Shown: positions 22,641-36,666, counted from the first letter of the stretch. The stretch: DNA of 64,000 nucleotides from Adiantum capillus-veneris (GCA_014529385.2 CM043971.1:53851209-53915208); one strand, 5' to 3'. Program-made: numbers and translations. The notes: generated from the sequence alone by a model not told the origin.

Positions 22641-25600
22641 AATCCCCCCTGGAGTGATGCGATGAACGAGAGCTGACACGTGAGTAAAGGGAAGTGACAT
22701 GTCCTGAGGACATGATCAGTCCACAAAGGGGAGTAAGCCCAAAGCTTTGTGGAAAGCTTCAAGCTTCTCACGAGACAATGCCTTTGTGAAAAGATCTGCA
22801 AGGTTGTCCTGTGTTGGCACATAAGCCAAGCTGATCTCTCCTGTTGAGAGCCTCTCCCTGACATAGTGGTAATGCACCTCAATGTGCTTTGTGCGAGCAT
22901 GAAAAACTGGGTTCCTCGCAACTGCCAATTCACTCTGACTGTCAGTGTAGATAGTGTTGGCAGTGTCCTATCCAACACCCAAATCAGCCATAAGGTGTCT
23001 GAGCCATACACACTCAACCGTAGCTGTGAAGACTTCCCTGTACTCAGCCTCACAACTCAAAGTGGCCATAGTAGGTTGCTTCTTGCTCAACCATGATATG
23101 CATGAACTGCCAAGCATGAAACAAAAACCACTTGTGGACACTCGCGTGTGAAAACAACCAATCCAATCTGAGTCCAAAAAAGCATGTAAGTCTGGCGGCA
23201 ATGATCCCCCCTTGGATAAAACAAGCCAAGGTGTAAAGTGCCACTAAGGTAGCATAAAATCCTCTTGACAGACTGCCAATGCTTAGACCCTGGGCTATGC
23301 ATGAATCTGCTGACATGTGAGACTACAAACTGAATATCTGGCCTCGTGTTGCATACATAAATGAGGCAGCCAACAATAGTTTGGTAAAGAGTGACATCAG
23401 CAGGATCGCCAGCATCATGTAGACTCAACTTCAAACCTGTTTCCATGGGAGTGGCAATAGGCTTGCAAACCTGTTTCCAAACTTACATATCAATGTCTCT
23501 ATGTAGCTTTTTTGACACAAGGCAATACCACCATCACACTGCTTAAACTGTATACCCAAGTAATGATGCAACAACCCCAAATATTTCATCTTGAAAGTAG
23601 CATTCAAATCAGTATTAAATTCAGGAATCTGTCTCTCATTTGGTCCAGTGATTAGCAAATCATCAACATAAAGAAGCACAATGAGAAGTACATCACCCTC
23701 ACGCTTTACATACAATGTTCTTTCTATTGGACTGTTACGAAAGCCTTGTTTGACCAAATGAGTGTCAGCTCTCTCATACCAAGCACGAGGAGAATGCTTC
23801 AACCCATACAAAGCCTTCTTACATTTGCACACTTTGTCCTCTTGTCCTTTTATGACAAAACCGCGAGGCTGCGTTACATAAACTTCCTTAAATATATCAC
23901 CATTCAAGAAAGCAGTAACAATGTGTGATTGATGTACATCCCAACCAAAATGAGCTGCCAATGCACATAGAAAACGCACAGTAGTCATACGACAAGTGGG
24001 AGAAAAAGTCTCTTCATAATCTATGCCTTTATGCTATGCATAACCCTTTGCAACAAGTCGAGCCTTATGGCGATCGATCTCACCATCTGGCTTGCGTTTC
24101 AACTTGTAAACCCACTTCGTACCAATGGCCTTTTTGCCAGGAGGCAAATCACATAAAGTCCATGTGTCATTTTCTATAAGTGCATCATATTCTGATTGCA
24201 TGGCAGCCATCCAATTTTCTGAATTTTGTGCTTCATCAAAAGACAGAGGCTCCTCAACATCATTTAAACTAGACACAGCCAAGCATAACAATCTGATGCA
24301 TAAGACGCATGGCGAGATCCTGAACGAGTACCACTAGACAAAGGTGCATCCAATTCACTGTCACGCAAAGTGTGCACCAGCCATTTTGGCATACCTCTAG
24401 CCTGCTCATTTTCAACCCTTTCCTCATCAAGTACATCATGTATATCTGCATCAGTAATAGGCTGATCTGTAACATTTTCAGAAACCCCCATATGCTGTAC
24501 ATTTGCCTCATTGGAAATTACATTCGTATTTCCACCATTGAAAAGAGGCAACAAAGTGTCATAAATGTCCTGTGAGCTTACATTACTGTCTCTAGTACAT
24601 GACAGCAAGGGCTGAACAGAATCTTCCACAAACACTACATCCTGTGAAACCAAAATACGTTTTGTTTGTGGATGATACAACCTGTAACCTTTGCTTTCAG
24701 CACTATAACCAACAAAAATACATTTGACAGCCTTATCATCCAATTTTCTGCGTTGTGTTTGTGGCACCAAAGTATATGCCAAACAGCCAAAAACATGCAT
24801 GTGCTCAATAGAAGGCTTTCTATCATGCCATGCTTCATATGGAGTAATAGACTGCAAAGCTTTTGTAGGACACCTGTTAAGTACATAAGTGGCACACATG
24901 ATGGCCTCAAGCCAAAAAGAATGCGGCAAAGCTTGACTTTTGACGATACATCATGCCATTTTTGTAAGTGACCTATTTTTCCTCTCAGCAACACTGTACA
25001 TTGGTATTTTATCCCACGACATATACTCCCCCCCTCGATCGGAACCAGATGCATCAATTTCATCACCAAAACTAAGATCATGAACAAATTTGACTACAAG
25101 TCCAAGTCTAGCAAGTGCAGGTATAGACAAGAGATTCTTCTTGATCCCAGGTACATAAAGTGCATCAACAAGTGTGAAAGAACTACCATTAGCAGCAGTA
25201 AGCACAATATTTCCAACTCCCTGAACTGGATAAGAGGCATTGTTGGCACAAGTGACTGAATTCATATGAGGGACAGACTCGAGAGAGGTAAACAATTCAC
25301 GATGTGAGGTAATGTGCTTTGTAGCACCAATGTCGAAATACCACACATGTGAATCTGTAGCAACTGACAAGCACGCATCATGGACAGCAGGATTGTAAGT
25401 GCACTCTGCGCTAAAAGCCCATTCTGCATCAACATCAGCATTATAGTCTCCTTTCACAGAAGACTCAACAATGGCTGCATTTGTAGTGGAACCAGCATTT
25501 GCAGTGGAACCACCCTCTTTCTTCTTAGCCTCTTTGGCCTTCAACTTAGGACATGACTTGATCAAGTGATCATTAGCTTTACAATAATGGCAACACATCT

Positions 25601-26781
25601 TCTTTTTTCCCTTATCACCAGAATTTACAGATGAATTGCTGCCAGCAGAAGCATTAGGAACATAATTTTTGCCACTCGCAGCAGAACCATAAGAAGTGGC
25701 TGCATTACTGTTACCACCCTTTCTTTGAGAAGCAATAAAATCATGTTCAACTCCACGCTGCCTAGTCCTGTTTTTCCTAGAAAGCGACTCTTGCAACAGC
25801 AATGTGCATAATGCATCAAACTTGACAACTTCAGGATTTCCTTGGGTCATCAGTCTCCAAGTACTAGCAAAAGTCTGGTAGGAATCTGGTAAGGCATCAA
25901 GAACAATTTGCACAAGGGAACTGTGTGAAATGACTTCACCTGCAGAAATAAGTTCTCATTGATATCCTTGACACTAGCAAGGAAAGTGTCCATATCATCT
26001 TCGACTCCAGCTCTTTACTCTGCAAAGCAATTTTAGCCTCATTGCGGCTTGCATAAAGACCTGCTAGAATATCCCAAGCCTGTTTTGTAGATTTTGCTGA
26101 ACGGATGTGAGGAACAATGGTGTGCTTCACAGACAACGCAATCAATGCATGAGCCTACGCATCCTTAACATCCCAACGAGCTTGTTCTTCCTTAGGCAAA
26201 ACAACTCCAACAGCAGCAATCCTTGCAGCAAGACCTGCAACATCCTCAACATCGCCTACATCCTCAGAACTAGGATGTACATCAATGCCCTGCACAATGT
26301 TCCAGATGCCCTTTGACACAAGAACATGTTGCATCATATAAGCCCACATAGGGTAGTTGTCCCCATCCAACATGTCCTCAGCAGCAAACATCTTGAACAC
26401 ATCTGTGTTGTTGTTATCAGGTAAATGTTGCACCTGATGTGAAAACTGCCTGAAAATAGGAAAAACGGAGCGAGAACAACACGTTCAATATAGCACAAAC
26501 CGTAGAAGACTATAAGGCACCTGTTATACAGAAAACGACACTGACAAAAATTTTGCACAAAATGACGAAATAGCTTGTGCAGTACTACCTGTTGTGGAAA
26601 CGGAGACCGAAATGAGCCCAAATCAAAAATTTGAGCAGGTTGAGCTCTACGAGATTGCCCGAAATATTTGTTGACCTGCGAACGCTCGCCAAAGCTCACT
26701 GAAATCGGAGAAACTGAGCAGGCGTGTACTGGAGCAGCTGGCGACTAAGCCCGGGAGGACGCAACTTGCTATGATACCAAT

Positions 26782-27007
26782 TGTTGGAATTAGGGTTGCA
26801 CAGAAACGCACACAGCTTGGAGAAGACGAAGGAAACTCAAGGCACACAATAGAGAGTGTGTTACTTAGTGTGCAATGGAAAGATAGATATCCCTAGAGTG
26901 ATGGGCGTATATACAATGCTCGGGGAAAAAAACCTCCTAAAGAGGAAAAAATGCCCCGGTGGTCCTAGTGTGTTCACACACATCACTACCACATGTATAT
27001 GGTAACA
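26782..27007 (-). repeat. 5' LTR of nested copia
   Basis: 226 bp; adjacent on its left is the - strand primer site TTGGTATCATAG (26,769-26,780). Confidence 0.95.
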
Positions 27008-28874
27008 AAAATGTACAACCTAAGGAGGTTTCTAAAAATGTTAAAGATCAGCCTATTACTGATGTAGCTGTACATGATATACTTCATGAGGAAAGGGCTG
27101 AAAATGAGCACGCTAGAGGTATGCCAAAATGGCTAGTGCATACATTACGTGATAGTAAATTGGATGCACCTTTGTCTAGTCACACTTGTTCATGCTCTCA
27201 CCATGCATCTTATGTATCAGATTGTTATGCTTTGGCTGTGTCTAGCTTACATGATGTTGAAGAACCTCTGTCTTTTGATGAAGCACATAATTACAAAAAT
27301 TGGATGGCTACCATGCAAATTAGAATATGATGCACTTATAGAAAATGACACATGGATTTTCTGTGATTTGCCTCTTGGAAAAAAGGCCATTGGTACGAAG
27401 TCGGTTTACAAGTTGAAAAGCAAGCCGGATGGTGAGGTTGATCGCCATAAGGCTCGACTTGTTGCAAAAGGCTATGCGCAACAAAAAGGCATAGATTATG
27501 AAGAAACTTTTGCTCCGACTTGTCGTATGACTACTGTTCGTTTTCAATTTCAGCTCATTTTGGTTGGGATGTACATCAATCTGATGTTCTTACTGCTTTC
27601 TTAAATGGTGACATTTTTGAGGAAGTCTATGTAAGACAACCTCACGGTTTTTTCAAGAAAGGACAAGAGGACAAAGTGTGCAGATATAAGAAAGCTTTGT
27701 ATGGGTTGAAGCAATCTCCTCGTGCTTGGTATGAGAAAGGTGACACTCATTTGGTCAAACGAGACTTTTGTAATAGTCCAATAGAAAGCACATTGTATGT
27801 CAAGCGTGAGGGTGATGTACTTCTCATTGTTGTTCTTTATATGGATGATTTGATGGCCACTGGTCCCAATGAGGCACATATTGCCAAATTTAAGGCTAAT
27901 ATGAATGCTACTTTCAAGATGATGAAAGGTTTGGGGCTGTTGCATCATTACTTTGGGTATACAGTTTAAGCAATGTGATGGTGGTATTGCCTTGTGTCAG
28001 AAAAGTTACATAGAGACATTGCTATGTAAGTTTGGACTCGAGTATTGCAAACCTATTGCCACTCCCATGGAAACAGGTTTGTAGTTGAGTCTACATGATG
28101 CTGGTGATCTTGTTGATGTCACTCTTTACCAAAATACTGTTGGCTGCTTCATTTATGTATGCAACACGAGGCCGGATATTCAGTTTGCAGTCTCACAGGT
28201 TAGCAGATTTATGCATAGCCCAGGGGCTAAGCATTGGCAAGCAGTCAAGAGGATTTTTCGCTACTTGAATGTCACTTTACATCTTGGTTTGTTTTATCCC
28301 AAGGGGGGATCATTGCCGCTAGACTTACATGCTTTTTTGAACTCAGATTCGGCTGGTTGTTTTGACACACGAGTGTCCACAAGTGGTTTTTGTTTCATGC
28401 ATGGTAGTTCATGTATATCATGATTAAGCAAGAAGCAACCTATTGTGGCCAGTTCTAGTTGTGAGGCTGAGTATAGGGCAATATTCACAACTATGGTTGA
28501 GTATTTATGGCTCAGACGCCTTATGGCTGATTTGGGTGTTGGACAAGACACTACCAACACTATCTACACTGACAGTCACAATGCATTGGCAGTTGCGAGG
28601 AACCCAATTTTTCATGCTCGACACAAAGCACATTGAGGTGCATTGCCACTATGTCAGGGAGAGGCTCTCAGCAAGAGGGATTAGCTTGGATTATGTGCCA
28701 ACACATGACAACCTTGCATATATTTTCACAAAGGCATTGTCTTGTGAGAAGTTTGAAGCTTTCTGCAAAGCTTTGGGCTTACTCCACTTTGTGAGCTGAT
28801 CATGTCCTCATGGCATGGCACTTCCCTTTACTCATGCACCAACGCTTGTTCACCGCATCACTCCAAGGGGGATT

Positions 28875-29101
28875 TGTTACCATATACATGTGGTAGTGAT
28901 GTGTGTGAGCACACTAGGGATGCAGGGGCATTTATTCCCTCTTTAGGAGGTTTTTTCCCCCGTGCATTGTATATACGCCCATCATTCTAGGGCTATCTAT
29001 ATTTTCATTGCACACTAAGTAATACACCCTTTGTTGTGTGCCTTGAGCTTCCTTTGTCTTCTCCAAGCTGTGTGTGTTTTCATGCAACCCTAATTCCAAC
29101 A
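28875..29101 (+). repeat. 3' LTR of outer copia
   Basis: 227 bp, preceded by the purine tract CCAAGGGGGAT and followed by the TTGAG target duplication. Confidence 0.95.
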
Positions 29102-29949
29102 TTGAGTAGGGATCATGTTGAATTTTGAGAACACATTGAACCCTTCAAGCTTGAGGAAGGTTCTCACTTCAAGCTCAACTCTATCAAGCCTAGAGAAGGT
29201 TCCCACATCAAGCTCAGCCCTAGCACCTCAAGCACGACAAGCACCTTAGTTATCAAGCATGACAGGCACCTCAAGCACCTTAGTCAGCAAGCACGACAAG
29301 TACCTCAAGCTTGGGCCGGGTTCCCACCTCAAGCACATCCCTAGCTTGCCTAAGGTCAAGGTCAAAGGACTTTTTAACACTAACCTTTGGAGGTCTTTAA
29401 TGAAGCTAACCCTAAGGTCTTTAAGCTCCAGTAGGTAGCATTGCTCTTTGACAAACCATCTCTCATGTGGACCCCTTTAACCTTGGCCCGGTGTTGGTAG
29501 AGATCCATAAGCACATGTCTATATTCTAACCCTTGTTCCGTTTATTCTTCCACATTAAATGATCAGTTTAATATGAGAAAATCATTTGGGTTGGTTAGAT
29601 ATTAGATTTTATGACATTACCTCTCACTTAAAATCATAGTCATCCTCGACTATGAGATAGAAGAAATAAAGCCTTAGTCATTAGTCAATGTTTCTTAGTG
29701 GGTAGAGGATCCCTTTTCACCCTACAACATTATTCTAAGATGGATGACTAATCCATTTGGTGCTTGGAAGACGTAGTTGTCGCAAGCATGTCTGCTCTTT
29801 AGTTCATTACAAACATGATTCTTAGCATGCATACTCCTTAAACTTGTGCACAATAAAAAAGAATTAGTCTTATAAGACAAAAACATTGGCCATTTAAAAG
29901 AAACATGTACATTTGATTACTCTAATGTAGCATTGTAAGCATTGACAAG
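29102..29949. other. Sequence right of the copia insertion, short degenerate repeats
   Basis: No gene. 29,135-29,345 repeats phrases such as TCAAGCACGACAAGCACCTC and GAGAAGGTTCCCAC in imperfect tandem. It may be the 3' LTR and untranslated end of the - strand Ty3 fragment that begins next to it (inference). Confidence 0.4.
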
Positions 29950-32255
29950 GTTCATACTATCCTTAAGCTGTATTCCTTGCATCCATCTAGCATCTTCAAA
30001 AGGATAATTTTTGAACTTAATGAGATACTGTCAGATAATCTTACCATGTCATAATACCTTGTCTTCATGCCAAAGGATAGCTTCGGGTTGTAGCACCTCT
30101 TCTTGGTCTTTGATTTTTTGAGGTCTTCAATAATTGGTTCACTTGGTGGCTCTGCTTTGTAGGGCTTAAGTAGGCTCACATGAAAAGCATTGTGTATGAT
30201 CCAATGGTTGGGCAGCTTGAGTTGATAAGACGTCTCATTGATTGGCTTCAAGATTTGAAAAGGACCATAGTATCTTTTGGCTAGTTTAGCATAATCCTTT
30301 TTATGGCCTATAGGATTCTTGCCCGCATCGTTTGCCTCAATTGAGCCTTGGGAAACTTAAGTAAGACCCAATCATTTTTTTTGGAACGTTAAGGACCTTC
30401 AATGCTTGTCATTAGCAGCTTTTTTCCTTTGTTGAGAGAAGCATATAGCGTCTTTAATATTTTTAAATATTCTTGTAGGTCACGGCTATACTCATTGGCA
30501 ACGAAGATCTTCCCATGTAATTTAAGTAGCAAGGGACTTTTAGGTCTTCCCTCTATGGTTTTAAAAGGTGCTTTTCCCATAGAAGTATGGATAGTATTAT
30601 TGTACGCATACTCTAGAAGGGGTAAGTACTTCTCCCGTTGTGAGCGTTGATATACTTTTGTAACATAAGTCTTTAGTAGATCAAGTATCATAAGATTGGC
30701 TATCTCACTTTGGCCATCTGTTTGTGGGTGGTAGTCCGAAGAGAAATTCAATCTTGTACATATATTTTTAAAGAGACCTTTCCAAAAATTACCGGTCATT
30801 CTAGGATCTCTATCTTACACAACAATGGATGTTGGTAATCCACGGTGTTTGAAAATCTGAGATATGAAGAGAGTATCCATTTGCTTGCTAAACCTGTCGC
30901 CTATTGTCCATATTCTTGTATTCCCATGGATAGACTTGGGTAATACAAAGATAAAATCCATGGATATACTCTCCCATGGTGAATTAGGGATTGGCAATGG
31001 CTGGAGTAATCCAGGTTGCTTCCCTCTATCATACTTAGTCTTTTGGCATACCACACATTTTGAAACATACTCTTGTATGTCCACTTTCATGGTAGGCCAA
31101 TAGAAATACGTGTCTACTCCTTGAAGAGTAGGTTGAATGCCTCTATGCCCCGCATAGAGAGGAGCATGGGATTCATACATGACTTTCTCACACGAAGGGA
31201 GTGGGTAACACATAGCCTATTGCCATGGAGAAGATAACCATCCTGCAAGGTGAATGGTTCTTCTTTCTTCCCCAAGGCAAGGGCTACCATAATGTCTTTA
31301 AAGTCAAGGTTAGTAGCATACTCATCTATCATAGAAGATAGATCATTGTGAGTTACTATAGAGACTGCATTAACTCTTGGTTGTCATGAAAGTGCATCAA
31401 CCACTTGATTGTGCTTACCATCAATGTGAGCAATATGAAAATAAAATTGTGAAAGAAAATTTGCCCACCTCATTTGTTTGTTGGAAAGCTTGGTTTGCGT
31501 CATGAAGTACTTGAGACTTTGGTGGTCCGTTTGCAAAATAAACAGGGTGCCCAAAAGATAGTGCTTCCACATGTCTAGGGCATGTGGAACATCTAAAAGC
31601 TCTTTTTCATATATGCCAAAGATCCATTTATCGGCATTGATCCTTTGGCTCTCATATGCTATGGCATGCCCTTCTTGAAGCGAAACTGCTCCAAGGCAAT
31701 CACCAAAAGCATCACATTGGACCTCCAATGGATTTGAGAGATCCAGAAGCATGAGGACTAATTGGGAGGTAAGCTTCTCTTTGAGCTTGTCAAAAGAATT
31801 TTTCTCTTTAGCAGTCCATGAGTAAACGTTCTTCTTTGTTAAGTCATGCAATGGTCCCGCTATTTGAGAGAATTTGTCTATGAAGTGTCTATAGTATGTA
31901 CACATACCAAAATAAAGCTTCTCAGCTCATGTAGATTCCTTGGATTAGGCCATGCTTTTATTATCTCCAACTTTGATGGATCCATACGAATACCATCTTG
32001 AGAGATAATATGACCTAAGTATTGAATCTCTTGAAGGAAAAATTCAATTTACTTTTGATTAATAAAAAGCTTGTTCTCCCTCAAAGCTTGAAAAATCACA
32101 TGGAGATGTTGCTTGTGTTCCTCCAAGGACTTGGAATAGATGATGATATTATCAAAGAACAATCCAGTGAATTTGCGGTAGGGTCTAAATATTTTTTCCA
32201 TTAAACGATTTAACATGACTTGATATATGATGAGATTACCTGGCTTCATGTACAT
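29950..32255 (-). mobile_element. Ty3 chromovirus-type fragment: RT end, RNase H, integrase, chromodomain-like end
   Basis: The - strand shows in order: C-terminal RT (FFDNIIIYSKS…) near 32.15 kb, RNase H near 31.9-31.4 kb (CDAFGDCLGAV, TDHQSLKY), integrase zinc finger near 31.15 kb (H…C-x2-C, CVVCQKTKYDRGK) and integrase core (SMDFIFVLPKS). A C-terminal HVSLLKPY motif lies near 30.15 kb, with a chromodomain-like segment near 29.97-30.03 kb. The 5' half (gag, PR, most RT) is absent. Several breaks; no LTR firmly identified. Confidence 0.85.
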
Positions 32256-34305
32256 TTGCTGGTCTGTTCGAATTTGTCTGAGTTGTTTCCTTTTCGAGGG
32301 ATACCTATTGCTGATATGTTGTGTTGTTTCCTTTTTGAAGGGTACCTTTGGCTGGTATGCTGCTGTAGACCGCTCTTTTGGCTTCCACCTGGGCTGGCAT
32401 GGGTTTTACATTAGACTTATTTGCTCCATTTGGGATTCGACCTAATGTAAATGAAAAGGCTCACTTAACCTTGTATAAGGCACCTCTTGCAATTATGCTA
32501 CTGATATGTGGATGTTTTTGGTTATTACTAATTACCAGGTTGTTTAGCCTTCTATTTTAGCAGATATAGCTCAACATTAGTTTCTATTGGTTGATACCTT
32601 AGCATAAATGGTTTTTTTATGTTGTTTAAGTTTTGGTTACGAACAAATAATGAAATTTTGCTGTCTATTGACTGTTTGAAACAGTGGAAAAGCATGGCTG
32701 GGTTGATTGGGTTACCTGATCTTTGCAGGACTCTATAGATTTACTTATTTCATAATATAACATCCTTTGAAAAAAATGCAGATGTCCTGCCAGTGGTGAT
32801 GACTTTAATAGATGACTGTTTCAATTGAGCTAGTTTGAATGAATTCTTGATAGAAGATGGGGTATGGTTACAATATCTTATAAGGCTAATCTATGCATGT
32901 GTTCTTAGATATGCAAGATTCTTCGACAAGGATTTTTTAGAAACTTCATGGGCTGGTTTTTCCTGGCCCTTTTACTCACTAAAATTGCTTGGTTTACTAT
33001 TTTATCTGCTTCTTTTTGGCACGGTTAATGTGTCTGGGTACATAGACATGATCTGATAATCTTGAGGGGTTGCTTTGTCTCTTGTTATCCTTTTCTACAA
33101 GAAGCAAGAGGAGTCACTTTTGAAGGACCAAACTAAGGAGTTTTTGTTCTTACAAATACTAGTTTGGATGGTTCTTTATTGTCTCAGCATGTTATATCAC
33201 ACCTTAGCTTGTATGTGTATTACGTATAGTTTTTTATTATTGTGATCTTGAGTTCCTCGGAAGTTTGTTGGAATCCGGCCATTTACTTGCTGATGTTGCT
33301 CACGATTATGGCAAAACTTGTCAGGGTTTTCTTGAATATAGGAGTGGGTATATGAGGGTTTTGATACTAATAAATCCCGAAATGATTTGTTAATTATTAC
33401 CAGGATATACCAAAGTATAAGCTGACTGCTAGGATGAGTAATGTAGTTGATCCTATCAGGAGGGAGAAGATTTAAAGCGGCTAGGGCAGATTAGGTGGCC
33501 TCATTTGCGACTAAGAACATGGCTTGTACTAGGAAGAGAGCCTTTCTTAATAGAACTAGTAAGAATAAGGAGATTAATTATAAAGTCCTTTAGTACAGGA
33601 ATACTTCTAATGATAATCATTTGAAGTTAGTATGTAACTATGCATCAATAGGCTGTTGAAGTTTTGTTTATGATGGTGTAATTGTTTACCAAAGTCTCTC
33701 TAAATTTCTCTTTCAATGAAAGTTTACTTGCACAAAAAAGTTGTACCTTTGTGACATGGATAACAACTAGGATGCCCATGCATCACCTGCATATAGAGCC
33801 AATGCTAACAGAATGTTGTGTTGTTTTTATGGGTGCAGGTGAGGGCTACTCTCTTTCGTTCAGCTTTTTTGTTGCTTTACTATGTGGAAGATTGGTTGCT
33901 GGTTCAAAGTTTGTGAAGGATTTTCTACCTTTTAGGATGGTGACTTATACCAACCTGTTGTTATTCATTGCTCGTCTATGGGTAATTGTAAATAACTAAA
34001 ACACACACACAAATTGCACTTAGATTCATTCTTACTACTGAATGAGGACCAGGTTTCCAGTATTGCGCTAGGTCAGGTTGCTCTAGTGGTACAGACAGTC
34101 TGAGCTAGAAGGGGCTAGCCTCACACGGTCCTTGTGAAGGTTTTCTGACCGGTTGAAGGTTGAGGCTGCTACAAAAATATTACACTACACTGTTATCTTT
34201 ATAGTTTTCTTTCCTTACCGAGAAAAATTCCTAGATTCTTCCTTATAAAATTTCCTTTCAAGTAGTTAAATTTTTGAGACATGTCTAACTATGCCTCTTT
34301 CATGC
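32256..34305. other. Featureless AT-rich region
   Basis: About 2 kb with only short open frames and no domain I recognise. Many T-runs and possible splice-like signals occur, so non-coding or intronic host sequence is possible. Confidence 0.35.
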
Positions 34306-34312
34306 AGTTTCC

Positions 34313-34717
34313 TTGTATCAAAGACTGGATTTACCAATGGAGCTGCTTTCACATGCTTCTCTTTTGGTTCTTAGATGCATACAAGATGCTGAAGCATATG
34401 CTCTCATTGTGGCCTCGTCTAGTAACCCTATTACCTCCCTGATTCCCACAGTATCCTTTGACAAATGGGCCAAAAGTTTGGCTATTTTGGTTAAAAAAAG
34501 TAAGGAGGGTGTCTCAGTTATTACCGATATTATTGCTAATATCCCGACTATCTCTAAAGCTCATAAAGAGGACTTGGCTAAGTTCTCTTTGGATGATGCT
34601 GAACTAGCTAATGATCGGCACACAGTTCCTTTGTCATCTCCTTTTGGTACCAACGTTCTCAAATTGTTGCAGGCTACTCTAAGTTTATTCCTATTGATTA
34701 AGAGTCTGCAAGCCTAG
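34313..34717 (+). CDS. Unrecognised ORF, possibly one exon
   Basis: Open frame of 134 codons, the most protein-like stretch of the 32.3-35.1 kb region. It is rich in alternating hydrophobic and charged residues (VSFDKWAKSLAILVKKSKEGVSV…), with no membrane segment or motif I can assign. A plausible acceptor (TTTCATGCAG) ends at 34,306, just before the frame, and TTGTTGCAG near 34,672 sits inside it. It may be an exon of a host gene or a decayed transposon ORF. Function unknown. Confidence 0.3.
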   Translation: MYQRLDLPMELLSHASLLVLRCIQDAEAYALIVASSSNPITSLIPTVSFDKWAKSLAILVKKSKEGVSVITDIIANIPTISKAHKEDLAKFSLDDAELANDRHTVPLSSPFGTNVLKLLQATLSLFLLIKSLQA

Positions 34718-35136
34718 AGAACAATGGTGTCATAGATGTGGAGGTATTTGATAAAGAGCTTAACCTTGTGAAATTTGTTACAATAAGAAACCTTTTGCAA
34801 TTCAGCATGACATCATGGATAAGACGGTGGAGGACGAGCCCTCGCAGTTCTATTTCTTAATAGGTGGGTGCAAAGTAATGCAACGACGGGAAAAATAGAT
34901 TGTCTGTAGAGAACTAACTGGCCAAGTCCAAATTGTGCCAATGTAACTTTAATGAATATATATATTCATGACTTCACTACCAACGTTTCTTGCAATTTGG
35001 TTATGAGATGATTTCCACAATTTGGTTATATTTTATTTCATTTATAAGATGAGGTATGTCCCACTACCTACGTCCCTTTATTAGTTGGTGGTGTAATAAC
35101 TGTATATTTTGAACAAGATATGCAGAGTTATGTAAA

Positions 35137-35269
<133 letters not shown>

Positions 35270-35282
35270 TTCCATGGAACCA

Positions 35283-36221
35283 TGTTGGACGGATACGCCG
35301 CGACGGACGTCAGCACAGCGGACGAGAACTCACCTAACAAGATTTGTCAGCTAAGGACGAAGCTCGACCCGCAGGCGCGTGGAAGCAAGTATAAAGTGTC
35401 AACCTACACTCGACTGACTCCTAACTAATTCCTACAGAGGTCTCTACCCATTGTCTAAGTCACAGCCTTCAAGAGTGCATAAGAGGAAACTTCCTACAAC
35501 GCTTTCTAGAGCCGAACACCCATCAAACAATCTCGAAACACCACAAAACTTGAAGGAGACCCTACTATCGCCAATAGGTCTCTCTCCCTAAGGTCTATGA
35601 ACCAAAACCCCAATCCAAAACACCCGGTGCAAAATCACGTAGGATGTCTGGCCGAAATTTGCAGGTCTCCGTTTTCGAAATCTAAAGTACCTAATGTGTA
35701 GCTCTACTTAATGTGAACGCACGGATATGCTGCAATGCAAAATTGGACAACGGTGCTCACCAAATCACCAAATGAAGCTCGTAGAAGGAGCTCACAAAAC
35801 CAGACCGTACGCGTGCAATGTAGGTATCGGCGCGTGGCTCTTGTCGGGGGTACCACGCGGCACTTCTCCGCACTCGATTCCGAGCACCGGTGCACACGTA
35901 GCATCAAGATGAAGATCACACTCTCTCTCGTACACAGTACGCTCACTCATAGACTTCAAAACTCTTCTTTTTTTTTAAATGACAAAAGGTTTTTCATTAA
36001 GGTCAAAAAGTGGTATAAATACCTTACAATTTTCAAACCCTAAAGTTCCAAATCAACCATCTACTCAATCTAACTATCAAAATTGGGATACAATCTGGAA
36101 ATGTTTGTAAGCCCCAATATTCACAAGGTGAAATGTCGAGTTTTCTCAATAAATGAATGATTACAAAAAATGTTAATCTGCCGAGTAGTCAATTTCCGTA
36201 GGGTGTGTCCAGCTTCTAACA
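35283..36221 (-). repeat. 3' LTR of element 2
   Basis: 939 bp. On the + strand it starts TGTTGGACGGATACG and ends CTTCTAACA. It holds the half-box ACGTAGGATGTCT at 35,637-35,649. It matches 53,633-54,569 throughout except for a few small differences. Confidence 0.93.
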
Positions 36222-36235
36222 CTCCCCCCCTCCTT
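36222..36235 (-). promoter_or_regulatory. Polypurine tract of element 2
   Basis: CTCCCCCCCTCCTT on the + strand, i.e. AAGGAGGGGGGGAG on the - strand, directly before the 3' LTR. Confidence 0.85.
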
Positions 36236-36666
36236 GCTCATGTCATCCCTGACATGGCTGTTGAGCTTCTTCATCTTATGGTTTCGCGCATCTTGAGCAG
36301 CGACTCATATCTTGCATGTAAATCCAACAGTGTTGGGCGGAATATATCAGTGTTGATGGTGAAGAAGGCGGTATAGAACGCTTCTTCAAAGGCCTAGAGG
36401 TGATAGGATGGCAGAAACATTATCCTTTGATACTATGCATGTATCACCTCCTTGGAAGGCTGACCAAACAGATCATATGCACATTTGTACGTATCTTGAA
36501 AGAAGAAGATATTGTCTGTCACTTGGCCCGCTTTGAACGTGTCGAAAACTGCCAAAAGGGTTTTGTAGATCTTCCTCATCATTATGCAAGAAAGGTCAGG
36601 CGAGCCAGTGAACAATTTGATGGCACCCATTAGGGTTGTCACCATGTATTGAACACTTATTCTCTC

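Larger units (their letters stand above)
22414..27007 (-). mobile_element. Ty1/copia LTR retrotransposon (nested, same family)
   Basis: Reverse-oriented element inserted in the outer copia, flanked by CAAAT/AAAAT (4 of 5 bases). LTRs of 227 and 226 bp are nearly the outer LTR sequence but differ from each other by only about 3%, so it is younger. On the - strand: primer site at 26,769-26,780, gag about 26.4-25.9 kb, zinc knuckle near 25.55 kb, protease near 25.3 kb, integrase remnant near 25.0-24.7 kb, RT about 24.3-23.4 kb and RNase H to about 22.7 kb. It is 4.6 kb long and has several breaks. Confidence 0.95.
19427..29101 (+). mobile_element. Ty1/copia LTR retrotransposon (outer), interrupted by a nested copy
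   Basis: Has 228-bp and 227-bp LTRs (TGTTACCATA…TTCCAACA) and 5-bp target duplications TTGAG at 19,422-19,426 and 29,102-29,106. The primer site is tRNA-iMet type, and a purine tract precedes the 3' LTR. In order: gag near 20.0-20.9 kb with a degenerate knuckle, protease, integrase near 21.4-22.1 kb, then the nested insertion, RT near 27.3-28.0 kb and RNase H to 28.8 kb. Without the insert it is about 5.1 kb. LTRs differ by about 7% by eye, and the frames are broken many times: an old fossil. Confidence 0.95.

Noticed and set aside
32220-33056. Short hydrophobic frames right of the chromovirus fragment
   Set aside because: T-rich sequence gives chance hydrophobic translations; no motif or continuity.
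34050-34170. Possible tRNA-derived SINE (TTGCTCTAGTGG resembles an A box)
   Set aside because: No convincing B box, tail or target duplication.
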